Shown: positions 51,292 to 61,254 of the stretch, one piece after another
How positions within the stretch are numbered: position 1 is the first letter of the stretch
How the letters are laid out: each line of letters opens with the position of its first letter
From: Tenodera sinensis
Lineage: Eukaryota > Arthropoda > Insecta > Mantodea > Mantidae
DNA length: 64,000 bases
Direction of reading: 5' to 3'
Assembly: GCA_030765045.1 (NCBI GenBank)
Contig: CM060967.1
Coordinates: 126,332,912-126,396,911 of the forward strand
Notes under the pieces: generated by a model
Seen by the model: only the letters and a program-made list of their open reading frames with translations
What the model was told of the DNA's origin: nothing
The model's database searches: none
Translations under genes and position numbers: made by a program

Positions 51292-51880
51292 TGTTGTAAA
51301 GTCGCGCTCGTCGCACAACAGTGGGCGGACAGCGCCAAGCTTGCCTCTTGTAACTGCTGTGTTACGTGACTGTAAACAATCCAAGCGGCAGAAACAAAGG
51401 GGTTTCGGAAACGTGCTCGAAACTTTTGAGTTATTTCCGGTGCGTGTGTGTGTAGAAGTCGAGAAAGGTCCATGTGACGTAATCCCCAGTACCTTTATAA
51501 GTAGGCAAGAGAGCGAGTTTTAAAATTGAGGTACGTATATCAGTCGGTCAGTGTGCCAGTGAATGTGAGACAGTTGTGCGTGTGTAGTACATCGCGTGTG
51601 TCGTAAGAAGATTCAGTAGGCGTTGTGAGTGACTGTAACGTCGTAATTAGGGTATGAGAGACGGAGGAAGTGAAGAAAGACACTAAAAGGACTGAGCAAG
51701 GTTATGAGAAGTAAAAGTTGTGAGTTGAGAGACTTAGACTGTGTTAACGACGAGAAGAAAACTATTTGTGGTAAAATTGTAGAAGGGAATAAAATAACAG
51801 AAAAGTAACCGAACGGATTTGGTCACTTTGTTATACGGGTGACAGAAGTGGAATTCATTGAACTGCCATTTTGTCACAAT
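51292..51880 (+). mobile_element. LTR-1 copy with primer-binding region, cut by MITE-T
   Basis: The putative LTR starts TGTTGTAAAGTCGCG, has a TATA-like ACCTTTATAAGTAGG (51490) and the shared GTTGTGAGTTGAG / GAATAAAATAACAG segments, and ends near GTTATA (51834). GGTGACAGAAGTGGAATTC follows as a primer-binding-like site. The element then meets the TA of MITE-T copy 2. No gag or pol is seen. Confidence 0.7.
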
Positions 51881-51881
51881 A

Positions 51882-52476
51882 CAGGATGGAAGGGAAGTCA
51901 TTACATTAATTTAAACCAGTGATAGATCCCGGTATTTGGAACACATTTTGTATCTTAAGTTTTTGTCTCTGACCATTTCCTACGGATATATTTTAGTTTT
52001 GTCGAAAACTGCAGGTATCAGTTTCACTAGGTCACTACATAAACACCACGTCTCGTGAACGTAAACAAATACCATGCCATGTTCTTCTATGTTTACTCTG
52101 CGAGAGTCGGCCCTAAAACATTACGCCACCCTGCGTTGTGTTAGTAAGCGACCGACATGCTTACATCCAGAAACCGGTTCAGTTCCGTGACCAACCTCAA
52201 TGCAACATTGCCGAGTTCCTTCGCTTCTGAAAAAGCAGCTCGGAATATTCCTTTGCGTCTTTTAAGTGATTAATTATTTCGAAACCCTATGTGATGTCCC
52301 ATAATTACTACCGAAGCTATGTCAGAAATAAGTTATCTTAGTACATTCTTGTGGAATTACGCAACCATTTATTTCTTCGAAATTGGCCGATTAAAGAACA
52401 AAACTTCAAGATACTTTTGTTTGTAATGCTTCTAAGCACATGTTACAAGGGATGTAATAAGTTCCCTTCCACCCTG
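51882..52476 (-). mobile_element. Non-autonomous TA-flanked DNA transposon (MITE-T), copy 2
   Basis: CAGGATGGAAGGGAAGTCAT at the left and the reverse complement CAGGGTGGAAGGGAACTTAT at the right, with TA outside each end (51880-51881, 52477-52478). Inverted relative to copy 1. No transposase. Confidence 0.9.
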
Positions 52477-52478
52477 TA

Positions 52479-53300
52479 TAAATATATTATTTATGAAAGT
52501 GAAATCACAGTTTGCTATTGCAAATTCAGTTCAACGTCTAGTTCAACTACACATAAGCAGACCATTAACGTCAGTGAAGCACAAGGAACGAATGGATGAC
52601 CTGAAGCTAAAGCACACAGGCATGCATATATTGATGAAGGGCCAGTTGGGCGTATGGACACACAGAGAGAATCATGGCTGAGTGCACCTGCAAGTTAGAT
52701 ACCTATAGTGGCAAGGAACATGGACTTTATTTTCGGGTGGGTATGCATTAATCGTTACCAATGGAGGAGCTAGCACCAAATACAGACCCAAGTTCAAAGA
52801 CACATCTATTCCTATCTTAATGTATTTTCAATCAACATACTACAGGTAAATATTGCAAATATTGCAGGTGATATTTATATTTGAAACATCTATAGAAGAT
52901 AGACGTGTTATAGAAGCAGATCGGTAGATCCTTCTCTATTAATGAGAAGTTTTTATAGGAATCAGTACACATGAAATTTTTTCATTAAACACGATTATAC
53001 TCGTATTAGCAGTTATCCAAGTTACATGGAGTAAACATGCGGCCATTACATCCAATCCTTGTTTCATTCCTTTTACAAAAGAAGACATTCAAGGTGTCTA
53101 TCGATGTAGTTGATACATGAAAGAAAGATAAGATAATTGTTGTGCATAGAAATCTTGAATTTCGGCAACAACTTCGATAATAACTTAACCATATGCTACT
53201 GAAAAACATCTACAAATCTCGATGTTGAGAAAATGATATTGGATATTCTCTGCAGTAGTACATTAATTGTTTCATGCACTTTTAGGTACAGGTGCAACTC
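52479..53300. other. No feature recognised
   Basis: Unassigned. Confidence 0.45.
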
Positions 53301-53301
53301 C

Positions 53302-53451
53302 TTTTTTACTTTATCTACTACGCATAGTAAGTAGAGCAGGTATTGTATTCCACCAAAAAGAAATTCGATATCGAGATTTCACCGGAAATATGTTTTGAGG
53401 CACCCTGAATCTAAAAAAAGCATTTTTAGAAAAATGTTTGCGCGCGCGCCC

Positions 53452-53525
<74 letters not shown>

Positions 53526-54066
53526 AACAAACGAAAAGTTAGTTAAAAGCTAAAGTTGGTATTTAAATTTCATATCTTTTAAGAATGAGACACGAAGATT
53601 TTGAATAAAATTCCTCTACCCTAAACTATCTTTATATGGAACATTTATCGAAAATTTTGTTTTTCTCGACAATGGCTAACGATTGTGATTAAAATGCCAT
53701 ATGTTAAGATATTTTTATGGCAAATGAAATGTATATTTTGAATTTTCTGGCTATAGCCTATGTAGTCCTGTTTACTCTGGATCACTTTTACATAAATGGT
53801 AAACCGCAAGAGATAGACCGAGTCTTACTATAAATGTAGGTGTCGTTAAAACACACAGTTTATGTTCTAATTATTTTTATTGTGGAGTGAACCATTTCGA
53901 AGACATTCCTTGTTATTTGTGAATTTCGTAATACTTATACCAGGTGGCCCACCAGGACCACCTGTTCTGTAAATGTTTATCTCCACTAACATGAAGAAGA
54001 TATAGGAATAAGAGTTTGCAAGTACAAGAGTAGAGAAAGTCATGTGAGTGCAACACAAGATTTTTT
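53302..54066 (+). repeat. DR-A copy with expanded (GT)n and a 3' internal replacement
   Basis: Starts TTTTTTACTTTATCTACTAC with a clear CTACT...AGTAG hairpin and ends GTAGAGAAAGTCATGTGAGT. (GT)n fills 53454-53521. About 200 nt before the 3' end are replaced by the imperfect hairpin CAGGTGGCCCACCAGGACCA / CCTG at 53941-53965. Confidence 0.93.
53454..53521. repeat. (GT)n microsatellite inside DR-A
   Basis: About 33 GT units at the position where other DR-A copies carry only a short GTGTGTCTGTCTG run. Confidence 0.97.
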
Positions 54067-55134
54067 AAAATGAGCGTGAAAAATATCATAATATTTCTGA
54101 TTCGGTTACTTTTCAATAATAAAATTTGCATAAACTACATAAACTTTTACAACCAGCATTTCAAACTCTCAAAAGTTACTCTGCCCCCTTGGCAACGTGA
54201 CGTGAGCCACGGAGCATCAAATATATGGCATGCTTCCCACAGGGGAGCTCGACGTGTGTACGCCGTATCAGCGTCATAGTACGATGCAAACAAAACTAAA
54301 ATACATCATTAATATGATCTAAACATTATACCCACATGAACAGCATTTTTTAGTCCCTGAATCATTTCTTGAGCATTCAGGTGTTTTTGTCTAAGAGTTA
54401 AGGTTAATCATGACATTTTTCAGAAATAATTCTTTAAATTGTGCAGGAAAAGAATACAACACCAGGTATTTTTAAACGAAAGGGTTCAACAGGTAAGATT
54501 TGCAACGAACAAAAAGTAAAGGGGTGGTTTATGACAGTGAAAGTTAATAATTTAAATAGCGGATTGTCTAAGGCCAGAGGTAACAGTGGCGAACAAGGAA
54601 TCTTTTGGAAAATTTGTAACTTACACTGGTAACAACATATATTCGGCTTGGATAATGACTTCTTTTTTCTAAACAGTTGAAACAACAAAATAAAAACTTC
54701 CTTTCGTTTTCACTTTAATTTAAATTTATAGATCTTAGGGTTGCCCACATATAGACATTTCTTCTTTAAGTATTAAATTATATTTTTATGCACAAAATGG
54801 GGAAAAGTGAGTTTTTCGTATGCACTAGCTCGTGATTGAATTATCGCTCTGTCTGTGCAGTTTCTGTGTTGCCAGATAGTATTAAGCACTTCCGCGACTT
54901 CTTGGCCTGTAGGCTCTTGAGTTTCTTTCGCTTCATCACTTCCAACTGGGGGTAAAATGATACAGATCTCACGTAGGTCGCAAAGCACAGCCTATAACCC
55001 ATAGCTGTGGGCTGAAATAAGTGCTACTTTGTTCTTTTCGCCTTATTTAACTTTGGTTCTATATTTTGGCCATATCGCGATCGTCATCTGTAAAATCTGA
55101 GATACAAGTGTGTACTAGACAAACAGATTTTATT
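54067..55134. other. No gene recognised
   Basis: A minus-strand frame at 54773-54988 looks protein-like in composition but matches nothing I know. Confidence 0.4.
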
Positions 55135-55135
55135 G

Positions 55136-55399
55136 CGGCCCGGCTCTGTAGCTTGGTGGTTGCGTGTCTACCTTACGTCCAAGAGGTCGCGAGTTCGAAC
55201 CTTGCTTAGGGTGAGTTATCCGGATAAAATTTTTTCCGAGGTTTTCCCTTATCCTGAGAAGACGAATATCGGATAAAGCTCTATGGACCTCGGGCTCATT
55301 TGAGCATCATTTCACCCATTTAATTCATTCACCGTCCGATATGACACTATGTTGGAGGACATTAATAAAAAAGAATAAAAAAAAAAAAAAAAAAAAAAA
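55136..55399 (+). mobile_element. tRNA-derived SINE (SINE-3), full length with poly-A tail
   Basis: Head GGCTCTGTAGCTTGGTGGTT (A-box) and GCGAGTTCGAACCTTG (B-box at ~55190). The body includes TTATCCGGATAAA, TCGGATAAAGCTCTATGGAC and TTCACCGTCCGATATGACAC, then ATTAATAAAAAAG and an A22 tail. Flanks AGATTTTA (left) and AGACTTTA (right) may be an imperfect target-site duplication. It is the reference copy for the minus-strand SINE at 3.4-3.7 kb. Confidence 0.92.
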
Positions 55400-56914
55400 G
55401 ACTTTAACTGGAAAATCGCTTTTCTAAGACATGTAACTTCTTGAAAGTTTTTTTTACTTGTATAATCGTCGTCTTGTTCTATATATTTGAATAAGTTTCT
55501 GTAATTCTAAGAGACTGAGGGAAAAAACGCAATCAGACTGGCGGGTCAAGAGATATGACCCACATTCTCCAATAAGTCAGTGACGTCTGAGCTATCCAGT
55601 ATCAATTTAAGTGCTCTTGTTATTATGTGTAATTTAACTTTCGTGATTGAGTACCTTCTTACTTATTTAAGAAAAGATGGGCCAGTACTTTCAAAATTTA
55701 ATTTAAAAAAGCTTTAATCTTCTTGTATGAGACATCTTCAACGAAAAGTTAAATAAGTTATTGAAACAAATTATATTTTAATATAATACGTTATTTTGCT
55801 TTGTTTTGGTTAAGATGATTGTTCCCCAGTACAATACATCAACTTCTTATGAACCATTTCTTTACCTCTCGTGCTGCGATATTATTGGCAGTTCAGATTG
55901 GATCATACAAGTAGAGCTTCTTTTCATACTCCTGACGTACCTATTCTTAAATTGGATTGCCTCCAGTATGAGTGGACCCCAAGATTTATTGACATCTTTA
56001 TATAGAAAGTCACTGGTCTTATTCTTCCCAAGAACGTCTATTTCTTTGTACGTGCTCCTTTCTCCAATATTACTTTCACCGTAATTTGATTGATGTTTCT
56101 TAGAAAATAGGTTCTATTTACAACCGAAATGAAGTACACCTTACACTAATGTATAGGGAAAAATTAGATATTTTGCAAAAGTAGTTGGATATTGTTTGCA
56201 TACGGGACAAAGCTCAATTCAATTATTTTCAAAAATCGTGATTAAAGAATTAAACATACTATAAACAAAATGCACACACTACATGGTCCGGTAAGACTGA
56301 GACTTTAAAATGCACGTTATTCCGCAATGCACTCGGTATAATATTTTTTTTTCCAACAAAAATTGGCACGACTAGGGTTGCAATCTACCAAAACTACGGT
56401 TCGGCAATTTTGGTACTCTATATAAATGACGTAGTAAATGGTAGAATTACCGGTAGTATTGGTAGCATAGGCAGGGAAAGAAACGTAGAATAAATTAAGA
56501 AATTCAATGAGAAATTCAAACATAATGATAAAAAAGTGTGATCATCGCTTTGGTCAGTATGATTGAAATAAACATGTTTTTTGAGAAAGTAATATACGGT
56601 AGATTAAGTGACTCTTTATACACCTCAACACCTCAACACAGGTAATGTACGAGTAATGAGCTAGATCCTTAACTGACCAATTCTTCTGAGAGAGCTACCG
56701 TAGTCTACACTTACTTATAATAGTCTACGGTAGTCTACAGTTGTTTTACAATTCTAGACACAGCTCTTTGACGGATATGCATTTTTTAGTGTTTATACTA
56801 CAAGTGCTTGCAGCGTTATATATTTACAATAAAAACAAATTAGTGCTCCACAGGAGTTAAAATTAGTTATTATTTATTATATATAGGAAGTTACAGGAAG
56901 TTACTACGAGGCGT
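55400..56914. other. No gene recognised
   Basis: A frame at 55806-56084 has no recognisable motif. A small inverted/tandem GTAGTCTAC cluster lies near 56699-56740. A degenerate tRNA-like stretch may exist near 55540-55605. Confidence 0.4.
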
Positions 56915-56915
56915 A

Positions 56916-57780
56916 TTTTTACTTTCTCTACTGCTAAGTAGGGAAGTATTGTATTTCACCCAATAACTCGATGTCGAGATTTCACAGGAAATATATATTT
57001 TGAGAGCCTCTGAATATATATATGAACATTTTTAGAAAAAGGTCTGTGCGTATGTCTGTGTGCCTGTGTGTCTATGGACAGCATAACTCAAAATCTATAA
57101 GTCGGTTAAATACCAAATTTGGTATTTAAGTTTAATATTTTTCAAGGACGCGACTCAAAGATTTTGAAGAAAATAGCCCCACGCTAAACTACCCTTTACA
57201 TGGAAAATTTTTCGAAAATTTTGATTTTCTTGAAAATGGCTCTAACAATTTTGATTAAAATGTCATATGTTTGAGATATTTTTATGACAAATGAAATGTA
57301 TATCTTGAATTTTCTGGCTATAGCCCCTGTAGTCGTATTTACTCTGGATGACTTTTGCATAACTGGTAAACCGTTAGAGATAGACCAAATCATACTATAC
57401 AAAAAATGTAGATCTTGTTAAAATACACAATTTATGTCAAAATAAATTTTCTTGTAGGATGAACCAATTCGGAGATATTCCTTGTTATGTGCGTGAGTTT
57501 CGGAAAACCTGAAACTTTCGTGAAATGGCACATCCTTGTTCATTTGTTTTGCATGTTAAGTGAGAAAAGAGAACGAGATCTCAAACCTTTAAAAGATTTG
57601 ACTATTGCTCAAAGCCTACTCTATACTAATATTCCCCTTGCACCAACAAGGAAAGAAACAATAAAATAATTTGTATAAATGTTTATCTTAACACGAAGAA
57701 AATATAGGAATAAGAGTTTTGTAAGAATAGTTAGTACAAGACTAGAGAAAGTCATGTGAGTGCAACACATCAGATTTTTA
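56916..57780 (+). repeat. DR-A copy, full length
   Basis: Starts ATTTTTACTTTCTCTACTGC and ends AGAGAAAGTCATGTGAGTGC then AACACATCAGATTTTTA. ATTTTTA therefore occurs at both ends. A frame at 57487-57669 keeps LKDLTIAQSLLY. This is one of the best copies. Confidence 0.96.
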
Positions 57781-57869
57781 AAGTAAGTGCCGCTCAAGTC
57801 GAGATATTGAGCATGCGCGATCGCTTCCTCCATTCATTAGGAAACTAAATGCAGCTGTGAGCGACCGTC

Positions 57870-57914
<45 letters not shown>

Positions 57915-58446
57915 CCCTATTGCTTGAGCATTTCGAAATGTTCAAAACAATCGAGCGAGCCGCTGACTGTGAAGTCATATCAATAATTCGTTTTTTGAAT
58001 ATGAGAAATGCTATGTTAGTACACATTCATGTCCAGTTGTGTGAGGTTTATGGGGAAAAATGAGTGACAACGCCCGGCCACACACGGCCTAAACTCAAGA
58101 TCTGATAGAATCATTTAGTGGGAAAAAACTTGACTATTCTCTCTACAGTCCGATGCGGTACCAACGGATTTTTATCTGTTGCTTCATTTGAAGAAATTTC
58201 TTGGTGGAAAACATTTCAGTCACGATGATGTTAAAAAAGAAGTGCGGACTTGGCTTTTATCACAGGCGGCATCATTGTTTAACAAAGACTTACAGAAGTC
58301 GGTTAGTCGTTACAATAAGTGGCTAATTAACGCTGGTAGCTAAGTGTAGACGTACTGAGAGGTGCAAGGTTCTGAACGATAATAAAGTCTTTGGAAAATA
58401 ATGTTCTGTTATTTTTTAAAAAATTGTCGATACTTACTTTAAAAAT
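57776..58446 (+). pseudogene. Internally deleted mariner-like transposon
   Basis: The ends carry TTTTTAAAGTAAGT (57776) and its reverse complement ACTTACTTTAAAAA (58432-58445). After a T42 run, a frame reads DCEVISIIRFLNMRNAMLVH then QLCEVYGEK, the N-terminal helix-turn-helix start of an insect mariner transposase. It jumps within a few bases (58062) to DNARPHTA, the box with the second catalytic Asp. After stops and a frameshift comes TDFYLLLHLKKFLGGKHFSH, then DDVKKEVRTWLLSQAASLFN and the final SVSRYNKWLINAGS. The middle of the protein is deleted. It is adjacent to DR-A, sharing its terminal TTTTTA. Confidence 0.88.
57873..57914. repeat. Poly-T run
   Basis: 42 consecutive T within the 5' untranslated part of the mariner relic. 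Confidence 0.98.
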
Positions 58447-58740
58447 AGGCCTTGTATTTTCAAAATCGACACAGTGGTCAAGTGCATAGTGTTTGATTTA
58501 GTTGCTATGCCTTAATTCTATAAACAATATAAGAAGCAGTGAAAAAGAATGAAATGACTTAATACATAAACCTTAACTGTCAAATATACTAATTTATTGT
58601 TCTTTTTACTTAGTAATTTAGACAACACTGAAATCGCAAAAGTAAGGAATAAATAACTAAATAAGTAAGACTACTCATCCGTAGCAGATTTAGAGGAAGT
58701 GTTATTCTCTTAGTATGTAATATTTTAATTAATTTAGTAA
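58447..58740. other. No feature recognised
   Basis: AT-rich flank of the mariner relic. Confidence 0.45.
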
Positions 58741-58741
58741 A

Positions 58742-58885
58742 CACTTCCCACAGCCAGAAGGGAAACTTTGGATACAGCAATGGTCCTAATTAAAGCCAAA
58801 GCCTCCACTTCCATCGAAAATTGAACTGGATTCGTGTGGGCTTAAAAGCAGCACGCTGACCACTAGACTATAGAGAGGTTTACAA
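58742..58885 (-). mobile_element. Decayed tRNA-derived SINE head
   Basis: The reverse complement reads CTATAGTCTAGTGGTCAGCG (A-box) and, further on, CCAGTTCAATTTTCG (decayed B-box), with tRNA-like spacing. Confidence 0.5.
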
Positions 58886-60088
58886 AGCCACTATGAACAC
58901 AACCATCAAAATAAACCACTTCCACTAAGCAGAGCTCTGCCCGCAGGGTGTACCTCCAGTATGTTACCTCCAGTAAGACATATTGCTCCTTTGTGTGGCG
59001 GCAACCATTCTTACCTTTACGTCTGCGGGAAACATAACATTTAAATAAGATGACTAAATGACTACTTGGAGTGCGCATCCTTGCGTGTGTGTGGGTAATT
59101 TTTAACAACAAAAGTAAGTATTCATTCCACATCTTTAGATTTATGTGGGAAACGAAATCTGTGTTGTATTTACTTATTTGATTTTAAGAACCTTTAGAAT
59201 TATGTGTTTATGCAGCTTGGGAATTTTTTGTCAGTCATTGTCCAAATAGTTGTTTTAATTAATGAAAGCATAAGAAAATGATGTTTATTTTGCAGAACCA
59301 GCAGGATTGACTTTGTGTCTATCGTTGAGGTACTTATAAAGGTTAGAGGAAGAAATTGCATGCTCGTCGATCCACAGATCTTAAATCTATATTTGAGAAG
59401 ATGGAGTTCATATTGGTTATAAGTTTTGGAGCAAAAGAGTAGTGCAATATTGGGCAAGAATTACATGTTTTTTTCATCTGACTAGTAATCATACACATAA
59501 TAAAAACGTAACCAACTGTTTTATAACCAACCTTCAAAAAGTAAACCTTTCTCTTTACGCTAAACTCAAAAATCGAACGTTTGAAACTTTTGTCTGTGTG
59601 TGCATATGTTAGCTTTTCACTGAGGAAGGGCTGAATTACTTATTTGTAGAACACCGCAAGAGGGTTTCACATGACGATAATTTTGCGAGTGCAAATCAAA
59701 TAGTATTTGTGTAGAGTATTGCACTAAATAATACTTATAATTCGTTTACTTAGTACCATTTAATACTAATCATGACATAAAAGTGACCACAGCGATAACA
59801 CTACGACCAAGAGGCGATAATCCAAAATGAGTGGAAATAGTCATGAAACTAGGTGTATAGTAATATACTTTAGGTTCCATTTGAAAAAAATATTTATGAC
59901 ATCTTAAATTTCTTTCTGCAAGGGTATATAACACGCAGGTAAATATCTTGCTTGAAATGTACATGCATGTGTATGTATATAAAGTACATAAGCATAGTGT
60001 TTTTAACTATTTTTACTATTATCAGCATTTCTATATAATGAATTTTAAGAAGTTATGCAAAGTTCTCGTTTTTATTGAGCTGCAGACA
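58886..60088. other. No feature recognised
   Basis: Unassigned. Confidence 0.45.
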
Positions 60089-60091
60089 TTT

Positions 60092-60118
60092 TGTGTGTGT
60101 GTGTGTGTCTCTGTGTGT

Positions 60119-60172
<54 letters not shown>
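60092..60172. repeat. (GT)n microsatellite
   Basis: About 40 GT units with few interruptions, directly at the 3' side of a minus-strand SINE, so it may have grown from the SINE tail. Confidence 0.96.
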
Positions 60173-60330
60173 TGCACGGGGTACACACCGACTCACCAGG
60201 ACGCGGACTAACACCCCCAGGGGGAAGGGATGAGGTGAAGTGAGACCCTAGGCTTGTCAGAGAGTGGAGCCAGCACGGATTGAACCCGTGACCACAGACG
60301 TTACCACCTGAGCCATCCCACTCGGTTACA
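60173..60330 (-). mobile_element. tRNA-derived SINE, minus strand
   Basis: The reverse complement reads GGGATGGCTCAGGTGGTAAC (A-box) and CACGGGTTCAATCCGTGC (B-box), then a GC-rich body with CTGGTGAGTCGGTGTGTACC. A to B spacing fits a tRNA ancestor. Confidence 0.75.
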
Positions 60331-60495
60331 GACATACTTTGATACTTTTTGTTATTTTCTAATTACCTTGGGAAACACATAGTTTCAAAAGTTAAAGACA
60401 CAAGTTTTCTCTGCTGACCGGGTATCAAATCCTGTTCATACCAAGCTAGCTAACTTTTATTATTTGTTCTCTTCAGCCCTTAAGATGAATAAGTA
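60331..60495. other. No feature recognised
   Basis: Short unassigned stretch. Confidence 0.4.
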
Positions 60496-60496
60496 C

Positions 60497-60560
60497 CTGG
60501 TTGACCGAGCTTCGCTCGGCGTTTTTCGCCTCTGTTTTTGTGAAACCTTGTTTTTTTGTG
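60497..60560 (+). repeat. Repeat head with CCGAGC/GCTCGG palindrome
   Basis: GGTTGACCGAGCTTCGCTCG then GCGTTTTTCGCC. Such ACCGAGC-TTC-GCTCGG starts are common at one end of insect repeats. It may be the 5' head of the family continuing to the satellite. Confidence 0.55.
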
Positions 60561-60684
60561 GGAGAACATACTTATTTAGATAAAGCTGAAAGGCAAAACG
60601 TTAACTAAATAAAACTACTTGTCTCAATTCATAAGAGTAATGTACGAGATACAAGAGATATAGAAATACATAAAAATATTTCAT

Positions 60685-60785
60685 AAACACCATCATTTCA
60701 GCTGTAAAACGTCTACTGCTGGACGCAGGCCTCCCCCATAGATATCCACACAGTTTGAGGTTTTCGTCGAGCATTTGTTCCATTA
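60685..60785 (-). pseudogene. Non-LTR retrotransposon 3'-end-like fragment
   Basis: The minus frame reads LCGYLWGRPASSSRRFTAEM. The pattern GRPASSSRR followed by TA(E/D) recalls the very end of the coding region of some insect non-LTR elements. Only about 25 codons match the pattern, so the call is tentative. Confidence 0.4.
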
Positions 60786-61254
60786 TGGAGTTCAGTTCTG
60801 TGGTGCCGCGATTGACTCCAGGAAGTTAACACGTTGGCCGAGGTCCTTCATACTTCCGTCGAGTTCTTCCATGGCCTCCTTAACCCCGGCCAGTCGCTCG
60901 TTAGTATTCTTCGATAGAGCTGCCGTCATATTGGAATTCCCGTCATCTTTTACGTTTCGGAGTTTACATTTTCAATTTGGCTTTCATTTTTGTTCCCATA
61001 TTTTCTATTCCGTAGTTTACATTTTTCCAATTCGGTTTTCATATTTGTTTCCTCTGCCGCATTCCGGAATTCATTTCATTTTCCATTATGTCCATCTTGA
61101 CTAACATTTGTTTCATCAACTGTTCCATATCGTGTTTTTCATCGCACTTCTGACATCAATTGTGATTACTGTACTTTTTTAACTATTTCTTTATTTTTTA
61201 TCAAAACACCGGAGCGACACAAAGCAAAAGCAATGTTGAAGAATAACAAATACT

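Noticed and set aside
54773..54988. Protein-like minus-strand frame as a host exon
   Set aside because: The composition is plausible but there is no convincing splice structure and no recognisable family.
55136..55215. Possible functional tRNA gene
   Set aside because: Linked to a SINE body and poly-A tail, with a second copy at 3.4-3.7 kb.
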